Shown piece after piece: positions 17,994 to 26,909 of a stretch of 64,000 nt of DNA. The position numbers and the translations under genes were made by a program. How positions within the stretch are numbered: the first letter of the stretch is position 1; each line of letters starts with the position of its first letter. The stretch lies in contig NZ_CP049780.1 in assembly GCF_011193355.1 (NCBI RefSeq), forward strand, positions 2,600,252 through 2,664,251, in the 5' to 3' direction. This DNA is from Streptomyces sp. JB150. GTDB lineage: Bacteria > Actinomycetota > Actinomycetes > Streptomycetales > Streptomycetaceae. A model generated the notes under the pieces. The model saw nothing but the letters and a program-made list of their open reading frames with translations, did no database searches and was not told the DNA's origin.

Positions 17994-20038
17994 CGGTGAC
18001 ACCGCCCCGGGTGCCCCGGCCGGACAGCCGTGGGGACACCGGTCACCGGGAAGCCCAGGGGGTCCAGGAGTCCCCGGGTCCCGTCCCTGCCCCGGTGACC
18101 GCGGACCCGCCCGCCGCCCCGAACGCCCCGAACGCCCTGAGCGCCGCAGAGGCCGCGATGCCCACGAGTGACCCGGGCGCCGCGGCCCCGGAGACCCCGG
18201 AGACCCCGGAGGTCCCGGGCATCCCGGAGGCCCACGGCGCGGACACCCCGGAGGGCCCGGCGGCCCCCGTCATGCCGGAGGATCCGGAGGCCCCACGGGC
18301 CCCCGTGCCCTTCACCATCCCCCTTGTTCGCACGACCGCCACCCGCCATGAGGATCCCCGGCGGATCGGAACCCCGCCCGGGCCGGACAGCCGCAGCCGG
18401 CCGGACGCCTCCCGTGATCCGAAGGCCCCCCGGGAGTCCGGAACCGGCCAGGACCTCACGAAGGAGGTGCGGGAGTCCGGGGGCTTCCTCGCCAGGGCCG
18501 CGCTGCTCACCGCGGTGCTCTCGATCGCCGGATCGGTGCTGGGGCTCGCCCGGGACCAGGCGCTGGCCCGGCTGTTCGGCGCGGGCAGCGACACGGACGC
18601 GTTCCTGGTGGCCTGGACGGTCCCGGAGTTCGCCGCCACCCTGCTGATCGAGGACGGGCTGGCCTTCGTGCTGGTCCCGGCGTTCAGTCTGGCCCTGGCG
18701 CGGCGGGCACGGGGCGCTTCCGGCGACCCGGTGCGCGCCCTGATCGCTGCGACCGCGCCCCGGCTGCTGCTGACGCTGGCCGCCGTCGCGGCACTGGTCG
18801 TGGCCGTCGCGCCGTACCTGGTGGAAGCACTGGCGCCCGGCCTGCCCGACCCGGCCCTGGCCGTCGACTGCACCCGCCTCACCGCGACCTGTGTGCTGAC
18901 CTTCGGCCTCGCCGGGTACTGCAGTGCCGCCCTGCGCGCCCACCGCCGCTTCCTCGCCCCGGCGTCGATCTACGTCGCCTACAACACCACGATCATCGCG
19001 GGGATGTCGGTGCTCGGCGGGCGCTGGGGCGTGCGCTCGGCGGCGGTCGGCGTCGCGGCCGGAGGCTGCCTGATGCTCGCCGTACAACTGCCCTCGCTGC
19101 TGCGGCAGCTCGGCAGGCGCCCGGCGCCCGGCCCGGGCGGGCAGCCCGGCCACAGCGCCCGGCCGGTGGCCCTCGCGCTGGTCGCGACCGTGCTGCTGTT
19201 CGCGCTGTGCCGCCAGTCGCAGGTGCTCATCGAGCGGTTCCTCGCCTCCCACCTGCCCGCCGGGGCGATCTCCCACCTCAACTACGCGCAGAAGGTGGCG
19301 CAGATCCCGATGACACTGTCGCTGATGCTGTGCACGGTCACCTTCCCCGTGGTCGCGCGGGCGCTGGCCGACGGCGACACGGCGCGGGCACGCGCGCGTG
19401 TCGAGCGCGACCTGGCGCTGGCGGCGAGCGTGGTGCTGCTGGGCACGGCGGCGGTGGTGGCGTGCGCGCCGCAGATCGTCGACGTGCTCTTCCAGCGCGG
19501 CGCGTTCACCGCGGGGGACACCGCGGCCACCGCGCGGGTGATGCGGGTGTACGCGCTCGGGCTGCTGGGCCAGACGCTGGTGGGCGCGCTGATCCGCTCG
19601 TACTTCGGGGCGGGCCGGCCCACCTGGTACCCGGTCGTGGCGATGACGCTGGGGATCGTGGCGACCTCCTGGATCGGCGCCTGGACCGTGGGCCCCTGGG
19701 GCACCTGCGGCATCGCCGCCGCCAACGCGGCCGGCATCTCGCTGACCGCCGCCCTGCTCCTGGCCGGCACCCGCCGACGCGGCGTGGTGCCGATCCGGGT
19801 CCGGCCGGTGCTCGAGGAACTGAGCCGGCCACTGCGGGCGGCGCTGGTGGCCACGCTCGCGGGCGCGTTCGTCGCGGACCGCCTGGCCGCTCCGGGACCG
19901 GCGCTCGCCGCCGGACTGCTGACCGTGACCGTCGTCTTCGCCCTGCTCGGCCGGTTTCTGGGCGCGCAGGGCGTCGCGCCCGCTTTCCGTTCCGTACGCT
20001 CCGTGACCCGAAGGCTCGCACATGGCCGCTTCCGTTGA
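17990..20038 (+). CDS. MurJ/MviN-family lipid flippase with long N-terminal extension
   Basis: 682 residues. The first ~160 are a Pro/Glu/Ala-rich disordered extension. The MOP-superfamily core begins at GFLARAALLTAVLSIAG and RDQALARLFGAGSDTDAFLVA, with about 14 transmembrane segments. The core resembles MurJ (lipid II flippase), but the setting inside an exopolysaccharide operon without a separate Wzx suggests it flips the lipid-linked repeat unit here. A strong GGAGGAGG sits 8 nt before the ATG. It overlaps the following deacetylase gene by 17 bp. Confidence 0.87.
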   Translation: MTVTPPRVPRPDSRGDTGHREAQGVQESPGPVPAPVTADPPAAPNAPNALSAAEAAMPTSDPGAAAPETPETPEVPGIPEAHGADTPEGPAAPVMPEDPEAPRAPVPFTIPLVRTTATRHEDPRRIGTPPGPDSRSRPDASRDPKAPRESGTGQDLTKEVRESGGFLARAALLTAVLSIAGSVLGLARDQALARLFGAGSDTDAFLVAWTVPEFAATLLIEDGLAFVLVPAFSLALARRARGASGDPVRALIAATAPRLLLTLAAVAALVVAVAPYLVEALAPGLPDPALAVDCTRLTATCVLTFGLAGYCSAALRAHRRFLAPASIYVAYNTTIIAGMSVLGGRWGVRSAAVGVAAGGCLMLAVQLPSLLRQLGRRPAPGPGGQPGHSARPVALALVATVLLFALCRQSQVLIERFLASHLPAGAISHLNYAQKVAQIPMTLSLMLCTVTFPVVARALADGDTARARARVERDLALAASVVLLGTAAVVACAPQIVDVLFQRGAFTAGDTAATARVMRVYALGLLGQTLVGALIRSYFGAGRPTWYPVVAMTLGIVATSWIGAWTVGPWGTCGIAAANAAGISLTAALLLAGTRRRGVVPIRVRPVLEELSRPLRAALVATLAGAFVADRLAAPGPALAAGLLTVTVVFALLGRFLGAQGVAPAFRSVRSVTRRLAHGRFR

Positions 20039-20795
20039 CTCCGCCGTTCCCGGCACCCGTGCCGCCCCGGCGTCCCGTACCACCCCGGTCCCGTGGGTGG
20101 CGATGTACCACTCCGTGGGCGACTGCTCCGACGACCCGTACCGGATCACCGTCACGCCCGCCCGGCTGGACCGGCAGCTGGGCTGGCTGCGCCGGCGCGG
20201 GCTGCGCGGCGTGTCCGTCACCGAGTTGCTGGCGGCCCGCGCCGACGGGACGGGCCACGGGCTGGTCGGGCTGACCTTCGACGACGGGTACGCCGACTTC
20301 GTCGACCACGCCCTGCCCGTGCTGCGCCGCCACGGCTTCGACGCGACCCTGTTCGTGCTGCCGGGCCGGCTCGGCGGCGACAACGCCTGGGATCCGCTGG
20401 GCCCGCGCAAGCCGCTGCTGACCGCGGAGGGCATCCGCGAGGCCGCCGCTGCCGGTGTCGAGATCGCCTCGCACGGACTGACCCACGTGGATCTGACGAA
20501 GGCGGACGACACGGTGCTGAGGGCCGAGACGGCCGGGAGCCGGGAGCTGCTGGCGGAGCTGGCGGGTGCTCCGGTCGCCGGGTTCTGCTATCCGTACGGC
20601 GCGATCGACCGCCGCGCCGTTGACGCCGTGCGCGCCGCCGGGTACCGCTACGCCTGTGCCATCGACCCCGGCCCGCTCGCCGGCCCGCACGCCCTGCCCC
20701 GCGTGCACATCGGGCAGAACGACACCGCCGTGCGCCTCCACCTGAAGTACCGGCTGCACCGGTTGCGCCGCCGGCCCGTGGAGGGGCCGCTGTGA
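20022..20795 (+). CDS. Polysaccharide deacetylase (CE4, NodB-like)
   Basis: 257 residues. CE4 motifs are visible: motif 1 TFDDGYADF, motif 2 SHGLTHVDLT (the H-x3-H metal pair), and the FCYPYGAID arginine-loop region. The family removes N- or O-acetyl groups from chitin-, peptidoglycan- or PNAG-like glycans using a divalent metal. No clear signal peptide, only an Ala/Thr/Pro-rich N-terminus, so it may act on lipid-linked intermediates in the cytoplasm or be exported in another way. Its presence implies an N-acetylhexosamine in the polymer; this is inference. Confidence 0.88.
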   Translation: MAASVDSAVPGTRAAPASRTTPVPWVAMYHSVGDCSDDPYRITVTPARLDRQLGWLRRRGLRGVSVTELLAARADGTGHGLVGLTFDDGYADFVDHALPVLRRHGFDATLFVLPGRLGGDNAWDPLGPRKPLLTAEGIREAAAAGVEIASHGLTHVDLTKADDTVLRAETAGSRELLAELAGAPVAGFCYPYGAIDRRAVDAVRAAGYRYACAIDPGPLAGPHALPRVHIGQNDTAVRLHLKYRLHRLRRRPVEGPL

Positions 20796-21943
20796 AGGCG
20801 CTGCACGTCATCACCGGTCTCGGTGTCGGCGGTGCCGAGCAGCAGTTGCGGCTGCTGATCCGGCACCTGCCCGTCGAGTGCGACGTGGTGACCCTCACCA
20901 ACCCGGGCGCGGTCGCCGACGGGCTGACCGCCGACGGGGTGCGGGTCGTCCACCTGGGCATGACCGGCAACCGCGACCTGTCCGCCCTCCCCCGCCTGGT
21001 CCGGATCATCCGCGACGGCGGCTACGACCTCGTCCACACCCATCTGTACCGGGCCTGCGTCTACGGGCGGATCGCCGCCCGGCTCGCGGGTGTCCGCGCC
21101 GTCGTCGCCACCGAGCACTCCCTCGGCGAGTCCCAGATGGAGGGCCGCCCGCTCGGCGCGGGGGTGCGCGCGCTCTACCTCGCCGGCGAGCGTCTCGGCC
21201 GTGCCACGGTCGCCGTCTCCCCCACGGTCGCCGACCGCCTCAGACGCTGGGGGGTGCCCGCGCCGCGCATCGAGGTGGTGCCCAACGGCGTCGACCTGTC
21301 CCGGTTGCGCTTCGACCCGCGGCGGCGGCACCGCACCCGGCAACGGCTGGGCCTGCCCGAGGGGGCGTACGTCATCGGGGGCGTCGGACGGCTCACCGCC
21401 GCCAAGCGCTTCGACGTCCTCGTGCACGCCCTCGCCCTGCTGCCCGGCGACCCCTGGCTGCTGCTGGTCGGCGGGGGCCCCGAGGAGAACGTGCTGCGCC
21501 GCACCGCCCACGAGGCGGGCGTCGCCGCACGGGTGCTGTTCACCGGCGAACGCCCCGCCGTTCCCGATGGCTCCCCCGGCCCCGATCTGCCCTCGCTGCT
21601 CTTCGCGATGGACGTGCTGGCCTCGCCGTCCCCCGAGGAGTCGTTCGGCCTGGCGATCGTGGAAGCTCTGGCGTCCGGGCTGCCGGTGCGTTACGCCGCC
21701 TGCCCCGCGCTCGAGGACCTGCCCCCGCACAGCGCCCCGGCGGCCCGCCGTGTCACCGGCGGAGCGGATGCCTTCGCGCAGGCCCTCGCCGAGGCCCGCG
21801 CGGCCGGTCCGGCGCCGCGCGCCGCCCCCGAGGCGGCCCGCCACTACAGCATCACGCGCAGCGCCGCCCGGCTGATGGACGTGTACGCGCGCATCGCCTC
21901 TCCCGCCCTGTCCCCGTCTCCGCAGGAAGTCACCGCCTCATGA
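20792..21943 (+). CDS. GT4-family glycosyltransferase
   Basis: 383 residues. MKALHVITGLGVGGAEQQLR at the N-terminus is the characteristic GT4 opening; the C-terminal donor site has GVGRLTAAKRFDVLVHALAL and the E-x7-E motif in PSPEESFGLAIVEALASGLP. Second sugar-adding enzyme of the operon. GTG start overlapping the previous stop by 4 bp, and its own stop overlaps the next ATG. Confidence 0.9.
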   Translation: MKALHVITGLGVGGAEQQLRLLIRHLPVECDVVTLTNPGAVADGLTADGVRVVHLGMTGNRDLSALPRLVRIIRDGGYDLVHTHLYRACVYGRIAARLAGVRAVVATEHSLGESQMEGRPLGAGVRALYLAGERLGRATVAVSPTVADRLRRWGVPAPRIEVVPNGVDLSRLRFDPRRRHRTRQRLGLPEGAYVIGGVGRLTAAKRFDVLVHALALLPGDPWLLLVGGGPEENVLRRTAHEAGVAARVLFTGERPAVPDGSPGPDLPSLLFAMDVLASPSPEESFGLAIVEALASGLPVRYAACPALEDLPPHSAPAARRVTGGADAFAQALAEARAAGPAPRAAPEAARHYSITRSAARLMDVYARIASPALSPSPQEVTAS

Positions 21944-22629
21944 CCGAGCATCCCACCGGCGACCACGTCCCCGGATCACACCGGGCGCCCGCACCGCGCC
22001 GCGGGTCGTCCGCCCTTTCCCGCGCCCGCAAGCTGCCACCCTGGTCGCTGCTCGCCGCCGGGGTGCTGGCCGGCGGGCTGCTGGGCGGCGGGTACGGGGT
22101 GGCCAGGACACCCACGTACACGGCCACCAGCTATGTCGTCGCCGTGCCCACCGAGCGGTCCGACCCGGCCACGGCGCTCGGCTTCGCCCAGGCCTACGGC
22201 CGGGCCGCCACTCAGCTCGCGGTGCTCGGTGACGCCCAGGTGTGGGCGGGCGTCCCGGTCTCGACGCTCCGGTCCAGCGTGCGGACGGCCACCTCCCCGG
22301 ACGTGCCGATGGTCGCGGTGACCGCCACCTCCGCCCGTCCGGACCTCGCCGCCGACATGGCCAACGCGGTGGCCCGCGCGCTCACCCGGCACGCGGGCGA
22401 CACCGCCGAGGTCACCCATGTCGAGCTGGAGCAGTTCGCGCGCGCCACCGAACCCGCGGAGCCGTCCTCGGCGTCCCCGGCCGTGACCGGGCTGGTCGGC
22501 GCCAGCGCGGGCGGGCTGCTGGGTGGGCTGGCGCTGCTGGTGCGGCCCAGGCGCGACCCGGACGAGCTGGGCCGTCCCCCCGCGCTGCCGAGTCCGGCCC
22601 TGGCCGGTGACACCCACGGTGCGCTGTGA
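21940..22629 (+). CDS. Wzz-like chain-length / polysaccharide co-polymerase protein
   Basis: 229 residues with one hydrophobic segment near 30-50 (WSLLAAGVLAGGLLGGGYGVA), an external domain (YTATSYVVAVPTERSDP...), and a second hydrophobic segment near 180-203, followed by a short basic tail. This two-helix topology with an external domain is that of Wzz/Wzc-type co-polymerases, but no kinase domain or Tyr cluster is present. The N-terminal YTATSYV segment fits the Wzz beta-strand. It should set chain length together with the polymerase at 16620-17993. Confidence 0.7.
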   Translation: MTEHPTGDHVPGSHRAPAPRRGSSALSRARKLPPWSLLAAGVLAGGLLGGGYGVARTPTYTATSYVVAVPTERSDPATALGFAQAYGRAATQLAVLGDAQVWAGVPVSTLRSSVRTATSPDVPMVAVTATSARPDLAADMANAVARALTRHAGDTAEVTHVELEQFARATEPAEPSSASPAVTGLVGASAGGLLGGLALLVRPRRDPDELGRPPALPSPALAGDTHGAL

Positions 22630-23771
22630 ACGCGGCGGACACCGCGCTCGCCGCGCCCGTCTCCGGCCCGGCGTCCGGCTGCGCGTCGGAGGTCGTCACC
22701 GACGAAACCGCCTTCGCCGCGCTGGGCCCCGCCTGGACGCGGCTGTACCGGCGGTGCGGCACGGCGACGCCGTTCCAGACCCACGCCTGGCTGCACTCGT
22801 GGTGGCGGTCGTACGGCAGGCGGGGGCGGCTGCGGCTGGTGCTGGTGCGGTCCGGTGACGACCTCGTCGCGGCGGCCCCGCTGATGCGCGCGGGCGGTCC
22901 GCTGCCCGCGCTGGTGCCGCTCGGCGGGGCGATCTCCGACTACGCCGACGTGCTGCTGGACGACGCCCTCGGTGACCGGGCGGTGGCCGCGCTCACCGGC
23001 GCCCTCGCCCGGGAGGCCCGCGGCGCGCTGCTCGACCTGCGCGAGGTGCGGCCCGGCGGCGCGGCGGAACGGGTCTACGAGCAATGGCGCGGGCCGCGCC
23101 GCCGCCTCGACGACTCGCTCTGCCTGGAGCTGCCGCCGCTGCCGCTGGCCGAGCTGGCCGCCCGGCTGCCGTCGGCCAAGGCCCAGCAGCGGGTGCGGGC
23201 CAAGCTGCGCAGGCTGGCGGCGCTCGGCATCGAACGGCGCGCCGTCGCCCCGGCCGGGGTGGAACGGACCGTGGACCGGCTGCTGGAGCTGCATCGGCTC
23301 CAGTGGCAGGGGCGGAAGGTGACGCCGGAGCATCTGCGCCCCCGGTTCCGCGACCATCTGGTGCGGGCGGTCGGGCCGATGGTGGCGTCGGGGGACGCGG
23401 TGGTCACCGAGTTCCTGCTGGACGGCGCGGTGGTCGCCGTCGATCTGACGCTGCTGTCGCCGTGCCTCACCGGCGGCTATCTGTACGGTGCCCACCCGGG
23501 TCTGCGGGAGCGCAGGGCGGACGTGGCGGTCATGCTGCTGGACGCCGCCACCGAGCACCTGGCCGGGCGCGGCGCGCTGAGCCTGTTGCGCGGCGACGAG
23601 CCGTACAAACACCACTGGCGCCCGGACGCGGTGGTGAACCGGCGGCTGCTACTGGCCCGGCGGCGCACCGCCCCGCTGCTGGCGGCGGCACTGTGCCAGG
23701 CGGCCCTGCGGGACCGGGGCCGGGAACTGGTCCGGCGGCGACAGGAGCCTGACGGTGGCGGCGGGTCCTGA
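22626..23771 (+). CDS. GNAT/FemAB-like acyltransferase (BioF2-type domain)
   Basis: 381 residues. PFQTHAWLHSWWRSYG at about 48-63, the central LDLREVRPGG and the C-terminal LSLLRGDEPYKHHWRPDA are hallmarks of the double-GNAT 'CelD/BcsL' family found in exopolysaccharide clusters. These transfer acyl or aminoacyl groups to sugars or lipids; the substrate is not predictable. Last gene of the eight-gene operon. Start GTG overlaps the preceding stop by 4 bp. Confidence 0.83.
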   Translation: MNAADTALAAPVSGPASGCASEVVTDETAFAALGPAWTRLYRRCGTATPFQTHAWLHSWWRSYGRRGRLRLVLVRSGDDLVAAAPLMRAGGPLPALVPLGGAISDYADVLLDDALGDRAVAALTGALAREARGALLDLREVRPGGAAERVYEQWRGPRRRLDDSLCLELPPLPLAELAARLPSAKAQQRVRAKLRRLAALGIERRAVAPAGVERTVDRLLELHRLQWQGRKVTPEHLRPRFRDHLVRAVGPMVASGDAVVTEFLLDGAVVAVDLTLLSPCLTGGYLYGAHPGLRERRADVAVMLLDAATEHLAGRGALSLLRGDEPYKHHWRPDAVVNRRLLLARRRTAPLLAAALCQAALRDRGRELVRRRQEPDGGGGS

Positions 23772-23785
23772 GCGAGCCCGCCGCC
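23757..23785. terminator. Terminator between exopolysaccharide operon and GH26 gene
   Basis: Stem GGCGGCGGG / CCCGCCGCC spanning the stop codon of the acyltransferase gene. It lies between convergent genes and can serve both. Confidence 0.6.
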
Positions 23786-23799
23786 TTCGGCGTGCCGGG

Positions 23800-25287
23800 T
23801 CAGTCGAATCGCGTCCACCAGTCGGCGCGCACGCACAGCTGCCCGCCGAGCCAGTGCTCGACCCAGTCGCCCAGGTCCAGCGCCGTGCAGTCGGCCGACG
23901 GCTGCGGGGCGGGCTCGGTGGAGGGCGGGTCGGCGGGCTCGGTGACGGGCGGGCTCACCGGCGGGGCGTCCGGCTGCCCGGTGCGACCGGACAGCACGCT
24001 GCGGTACACCTCGGCCGCCTCGGGGTTCTGGTCGCACTGCCACACGCCGTGCGGGCAGTAGTCGGTCAGCGTGTTGTAGAGCGGCCTGTGTTCGTCCATC
24101 CAGGCGAGCATGCGCCGCATGTACTCGGCGTTGTCACCGTTGCGGAAGAGGCCCCACTCGGGATAGGAGATGGCCTTGCCGTGCTTGCGGGCGAATTCCA
24201 CGTGGTGGCGCAGCCCATAGGGCTCACTCACCTGTTCGTCGAACGACATTCCGGCCGGCTGGTCGTAGGAATCCATGCCGATGATGTCGACCACCTCGTC
24301 CCCGGGATAGCACTCCGTCCAGGCGACGGCGTCCTTCCCGCGGCTCGGCGTGAAGTCGAAGCGGAATTCCTGTCCCGGCACCGAACGCATGGTGGTGACG
24401 ATCCTGTTCCAGTACCTCTTCCAGGACTCCGGGTCCGGGCCGCAGCGATGGGTGTAGGTGATGCCGTTCATCTCCCAGCCGAGCACCAGCACCGTGTCCT
24501 GCGCCCGCAGCGCGACCAGCCGCTCGGCCAGGGCCCGGAAGTGGTGATCGAAGCGCCCGGCGGCGCCCTGCCGCAGCAGCTCCCGCACCTCGGTGTCGGG
24601 GACGCCCTCCTCGTTGCGCTCCAGCATGGGCACGTTGAGGACGAGGATCCGGTCGGCACGGCCGTTGCGCCAGTCCGCCCACGCGGCGAGGAAGCCGGGG
24701 CGGCCCTCGATGTTGCTCCAGCGGTCACCGGGCAGGTAGGTGTGGCCGACGCGCACGTCGGCTCCGCCGAGCCACCGGCTGAACTCCGCCATGCGGGTGA
24801 TCCCGCGCGGGCCGTAATCCAGGTAGGCGCCGAAGGCGGGCGCGTCGTCCGCGGGTGCCGCGACGGCGGGCGGCGCGGAGGCGGCCGAGGTCGCCGGGAC
24901 CAGGGGGACCGCCGGAGCGGGCGAGCCGGCCGGGACGGGCCCGGGCTGGGTCGCCGGGACCGACGGGTTCGCGGGAACCGGCGGCTTCGGGGAGACCGGT
25001 GGGCTCACGGGGACCGGTGGGTTCGCGGGGATTGGCGCAGCCGTGGGGACGGACGGGCTCGCGGGAGCGGCTGGTGCCGTCTGCCGTGGCGGCGGCGCCA
25101 GGGCGGCGGGCGGTCCGGTCGCCTCTGGTCGCGGTGCCGCCGGGGGCACCGGCGGCGGATCGGCGACCACCACCACCCCCAGTCCGGCGGCGAACCCCGG
25201 ACCCGCGGCCAGGGCTGCCGTCGCGGCGACCGTCGCCGCCACGCATGCCAGCCGCCGGGACCGGGCCCGTCGCTGCTGTGGGGTCAT
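23800..25287 (-). CDS. Secreted GH26-family glycoside hydrolase (mannanase-like)
   Basis: 495 residues. Sec signal or anchor about 11-42, then a Pro/Ala linker of about 100 residues (45-148), then a catalytic (beta/alpha)8 domain starting AFGAYLDYGPRG. Catalytic acid/base Glu272 in LGWEMNGITYTH and nucleophile Glu377 in SYPEWGLF match the GH26 pattern (known activities: beta-mannanase, lichenase). The C-terminal part carries a Pro-rich linker and a Cys-containing segment. GGAAGGAG Shine-Dalgarno before the ATG. Convergent with the exopolysaccharide operon, so it may trim or release that polymer, as glycanases often do in such clusters; this is inference. Confidence 0.85.
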   Translation of the reverse strand: MTPQQRRARSRRLACVAATVAATAALAAGPGFAAGLGVVVVADPPPVPPAAPRPEATGPPAALAPPPRQTAPAAPASPSVPTAAPIPANPPVPVSPPVSPKPPVPANPSVPATQPGPVPAGSPAPAVPLVPATSAASAPPAVAAPADDAPAFGAYLDYGPRGITRMAEFSRWLGGADVRVGHTYLPGDRWSNIEGRPGFLAAWADWRNGRADRILVLNVPMLERNEEGVPDTEVRELLRQGAAGRFDHHFRALAERLVALRAQDTVLVLGWEMNGITYTHRCGPDPESWKRYWNRIVTTMRSVPGQEFRFDFTPSRGKDAVAWTECYPGDEVVDIIGMDSYDQPAGMSFDEQVSEPYGLRHHVEFARKHGKAISYPEWGLFRNGDNAEYMRRMLAWMDEHRPLYNTLTDYCPHGVWQCDQNPEAAEVYRSVLSGRTGQPDAPPVSPPVTEPADPPSTEPAPQPSADCTALDLGDWVEHWLGGQLCVRADWWTRFD

Positions 25288-25488
25288 GCCTGCTCCTTCC
25301 GCCACGCTCGCACTGTTCTTCGAACGCTCTTCTCGCGCTGTGCCGTGGAGATCCACTGACACTCAGTCACACGGCCGGGCCTGCCGCCAGCGCGGTTGCG
25401 GCTTTCGAGTGCCCCGCTCGTCCGCGCGGGTGAGAAACCTGTGCCGCGCGCTTCGCGCGCGCACACCGACCGAATGGAAAGAACCACC

Positions 25489-26784
25489 GTGCCGATGTTC
25501 GACACCGGGGTCCCCGCCGTTCTGCTGCGGACCGACCGGAACCCCTTCCACCACGGAACTCTGGGAGCCGTGCGCTCGCTCGGCCGGACCGGGGTGGAGG
25601 TGCACGTGGTCGCCGACTGCGCGGGCAGTCCCGTCGGCCGGTCCCGATTCGTACGGCGACTGCACGCGCCGCCGGCCGCGGACGCCGGCCCCGACGAGAT
25701 CGCCGCCGTCCTGCGCCGGGTGGCCGCCACCCTGCCGGGGCCGGCCGTACTGGTGCCGATGGACGACGCGGGCGCCGTCGCCGTCGGCCGCCTGCGTGGC
25801 GCACTCGCATCCGACTATCTGCTGCCCGGCCCCTCCCACGTGCTGCCCGAGCACGTCGCCGACAAGGCGGAGCTGGCCGGGGTGTGCGCGGCCCTGAACG
25901 TGCCGCATCCGGTGACCATGGTCCCGGACAGCGCCGCCCGGGCCGCGTCCGCCGCCTGGCGCCTGGGGCTGCCGGTGGTGGCGAAGTGGAGCCGCCCCTG
26001 GCTGCTGCCGGCCGGGTCCGGACTGCGCAGTACCGTCCTTGTGCGGTCCGCCCAGGAGGCCCGCGAGCTGTACGCGCGGACCCCGGAGGCCGGAAGTCCG
26101 CTGCTGCTCCAGGAGTTCCTGCCGCCCGGCGAGGACCGCGACTGGTTCGTGCACGGTTACGCCGACCGATCAGGCACCCTCGTGGCCGGCGGCACGGGGC
26201 GCAAGCTGCACTCCTGGCCGCGCGGCGCGGGCCTGACCGCGGTCGGGGCGTGGGCGGACCGGCCGCAGCTGTGGCGGCTGACCGCCCGCCTCGTCGCCGA
26301 GCTGGGCTACCAGGGCATCCTCGACCTGGACTTCCGCCGCTGCGCCACGACCGGCCGCTACCACCTGCTCGATTTCAACCCACGTCCCGGCGCCCAGTTC
26401 CGGCTCTTCACCGACACCGCGGACCTGGACGTCGTCCGCGCGCTCCACCTGGATCTGACCCAGCGTCCCCTGCCGGACGGGGAACCGCGGCCGGGCCGGA
26501 CCTTCGTGGTGGAGAACTACGCCCCCCTGACCGCCCTGCGCCCGGCCGCCTCCGCCGGCCGGGAACTTGCCTGGCACGCCCAGGACGACATCGCACCGGG
26601 TCTGGCCATGTGGAGCCTGTGGAGCGCCCATGTCTCGCGCCGGCTGCGCGGACGGCTGCGGCCCACCGCGCCGGTCCCGGCCCGTCCGCACGTCCCTCCG
26701 GCGCGCCACGCGGACGTGCCGGCCGCGGCGACCGCACCGACCGCACCGGACCTGTCCGGCGACGAGAAGGCGGGCAGCCGCTGA
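25489..26784 (+). CDS. ATP-grasp domain protein, unknown substrate
   Basis: 431 residues. N-terminal pre-ATP-grasp domain (PAVLLRTDRNPFHHGTLGAVRSLGRTG), a central ATP-grasp fold with LPVVAKWSRPWLLPAG (phosphate-binding loop region), LLLQEFLPPGEDRDWFVHGY, and the metal-binding DLDFRR ... LLDFNPRPGAQF. Related proteins join carboxylates to amines or act like carbamoyl-phosphate-type ligases. The Pro-rich tail is not part of the fold. GTG start at 25489 preferred because GGAAAG lies 7 nt upstream. It is next to the glycan locus, so it may add an amino-acid substituent to the polymer or its lipid carrier; this is inference. Confidence 0.8.
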   Translation: MPMFDTGVPAVLLRTDRNPFHHGTLGAVRSLGRTGVEVHVVADCAGSPVGRSRFVRRLHAPPAADAGPDEIAAVLRRVAATLPGPAVLVPMDDAGAVAVGRLRGALASDYLLPGPSHVLPEHVADKAELAGVCAALNVPHPVTMVPDSAARAASAAWRLGLPVVAKWSRPWLLPAGSGLRSTVLVRSAQEARELYARTPEAGSPLLLQEFLPPGEDRDWFVHGYADRSGTLVAGGTGRKLHSWPRGAGLTAVGAWADRPQLWRLTARLVAELGYQGILDLDFRRCATTGRYHLLDFNPRPGAQFRLFTDTADLDVVRALHLDLTQRPLPDGEPRPGRTFVVENYAPLTALRPAASAGRELAWHAQDDIAPGLAMWSLWSAHVSRRLRGRLRPTAPVPARPHVPPARHADVPAAATAPTAPDLSGDEKAGSR

Positions 26785-26909
26785 GGCGGCACAGGGGCGC
26801 TCCGGCAACTCGCGCACCAACCACCGGCTCCGCAGGACCTGTCGTTTCCGTCGTCCCCACGCGGGTTTCCGGCCCACCCCCGGACCAGGCCGACCCACAC
26901 CGGCACCCC

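Noticed and set aside
17075..20512. 1145-codon open frame on the minus strand
   Set aside because: Antisense shadow of the polymerase, flippase and deacetylase genes caused by high GC. No domains.
24725..25246. 173-codon frame opposite the GH26 linker
   Set aside because: Repetitive Pro/Ala coding DNA gives long openings in all frames; no start signal.
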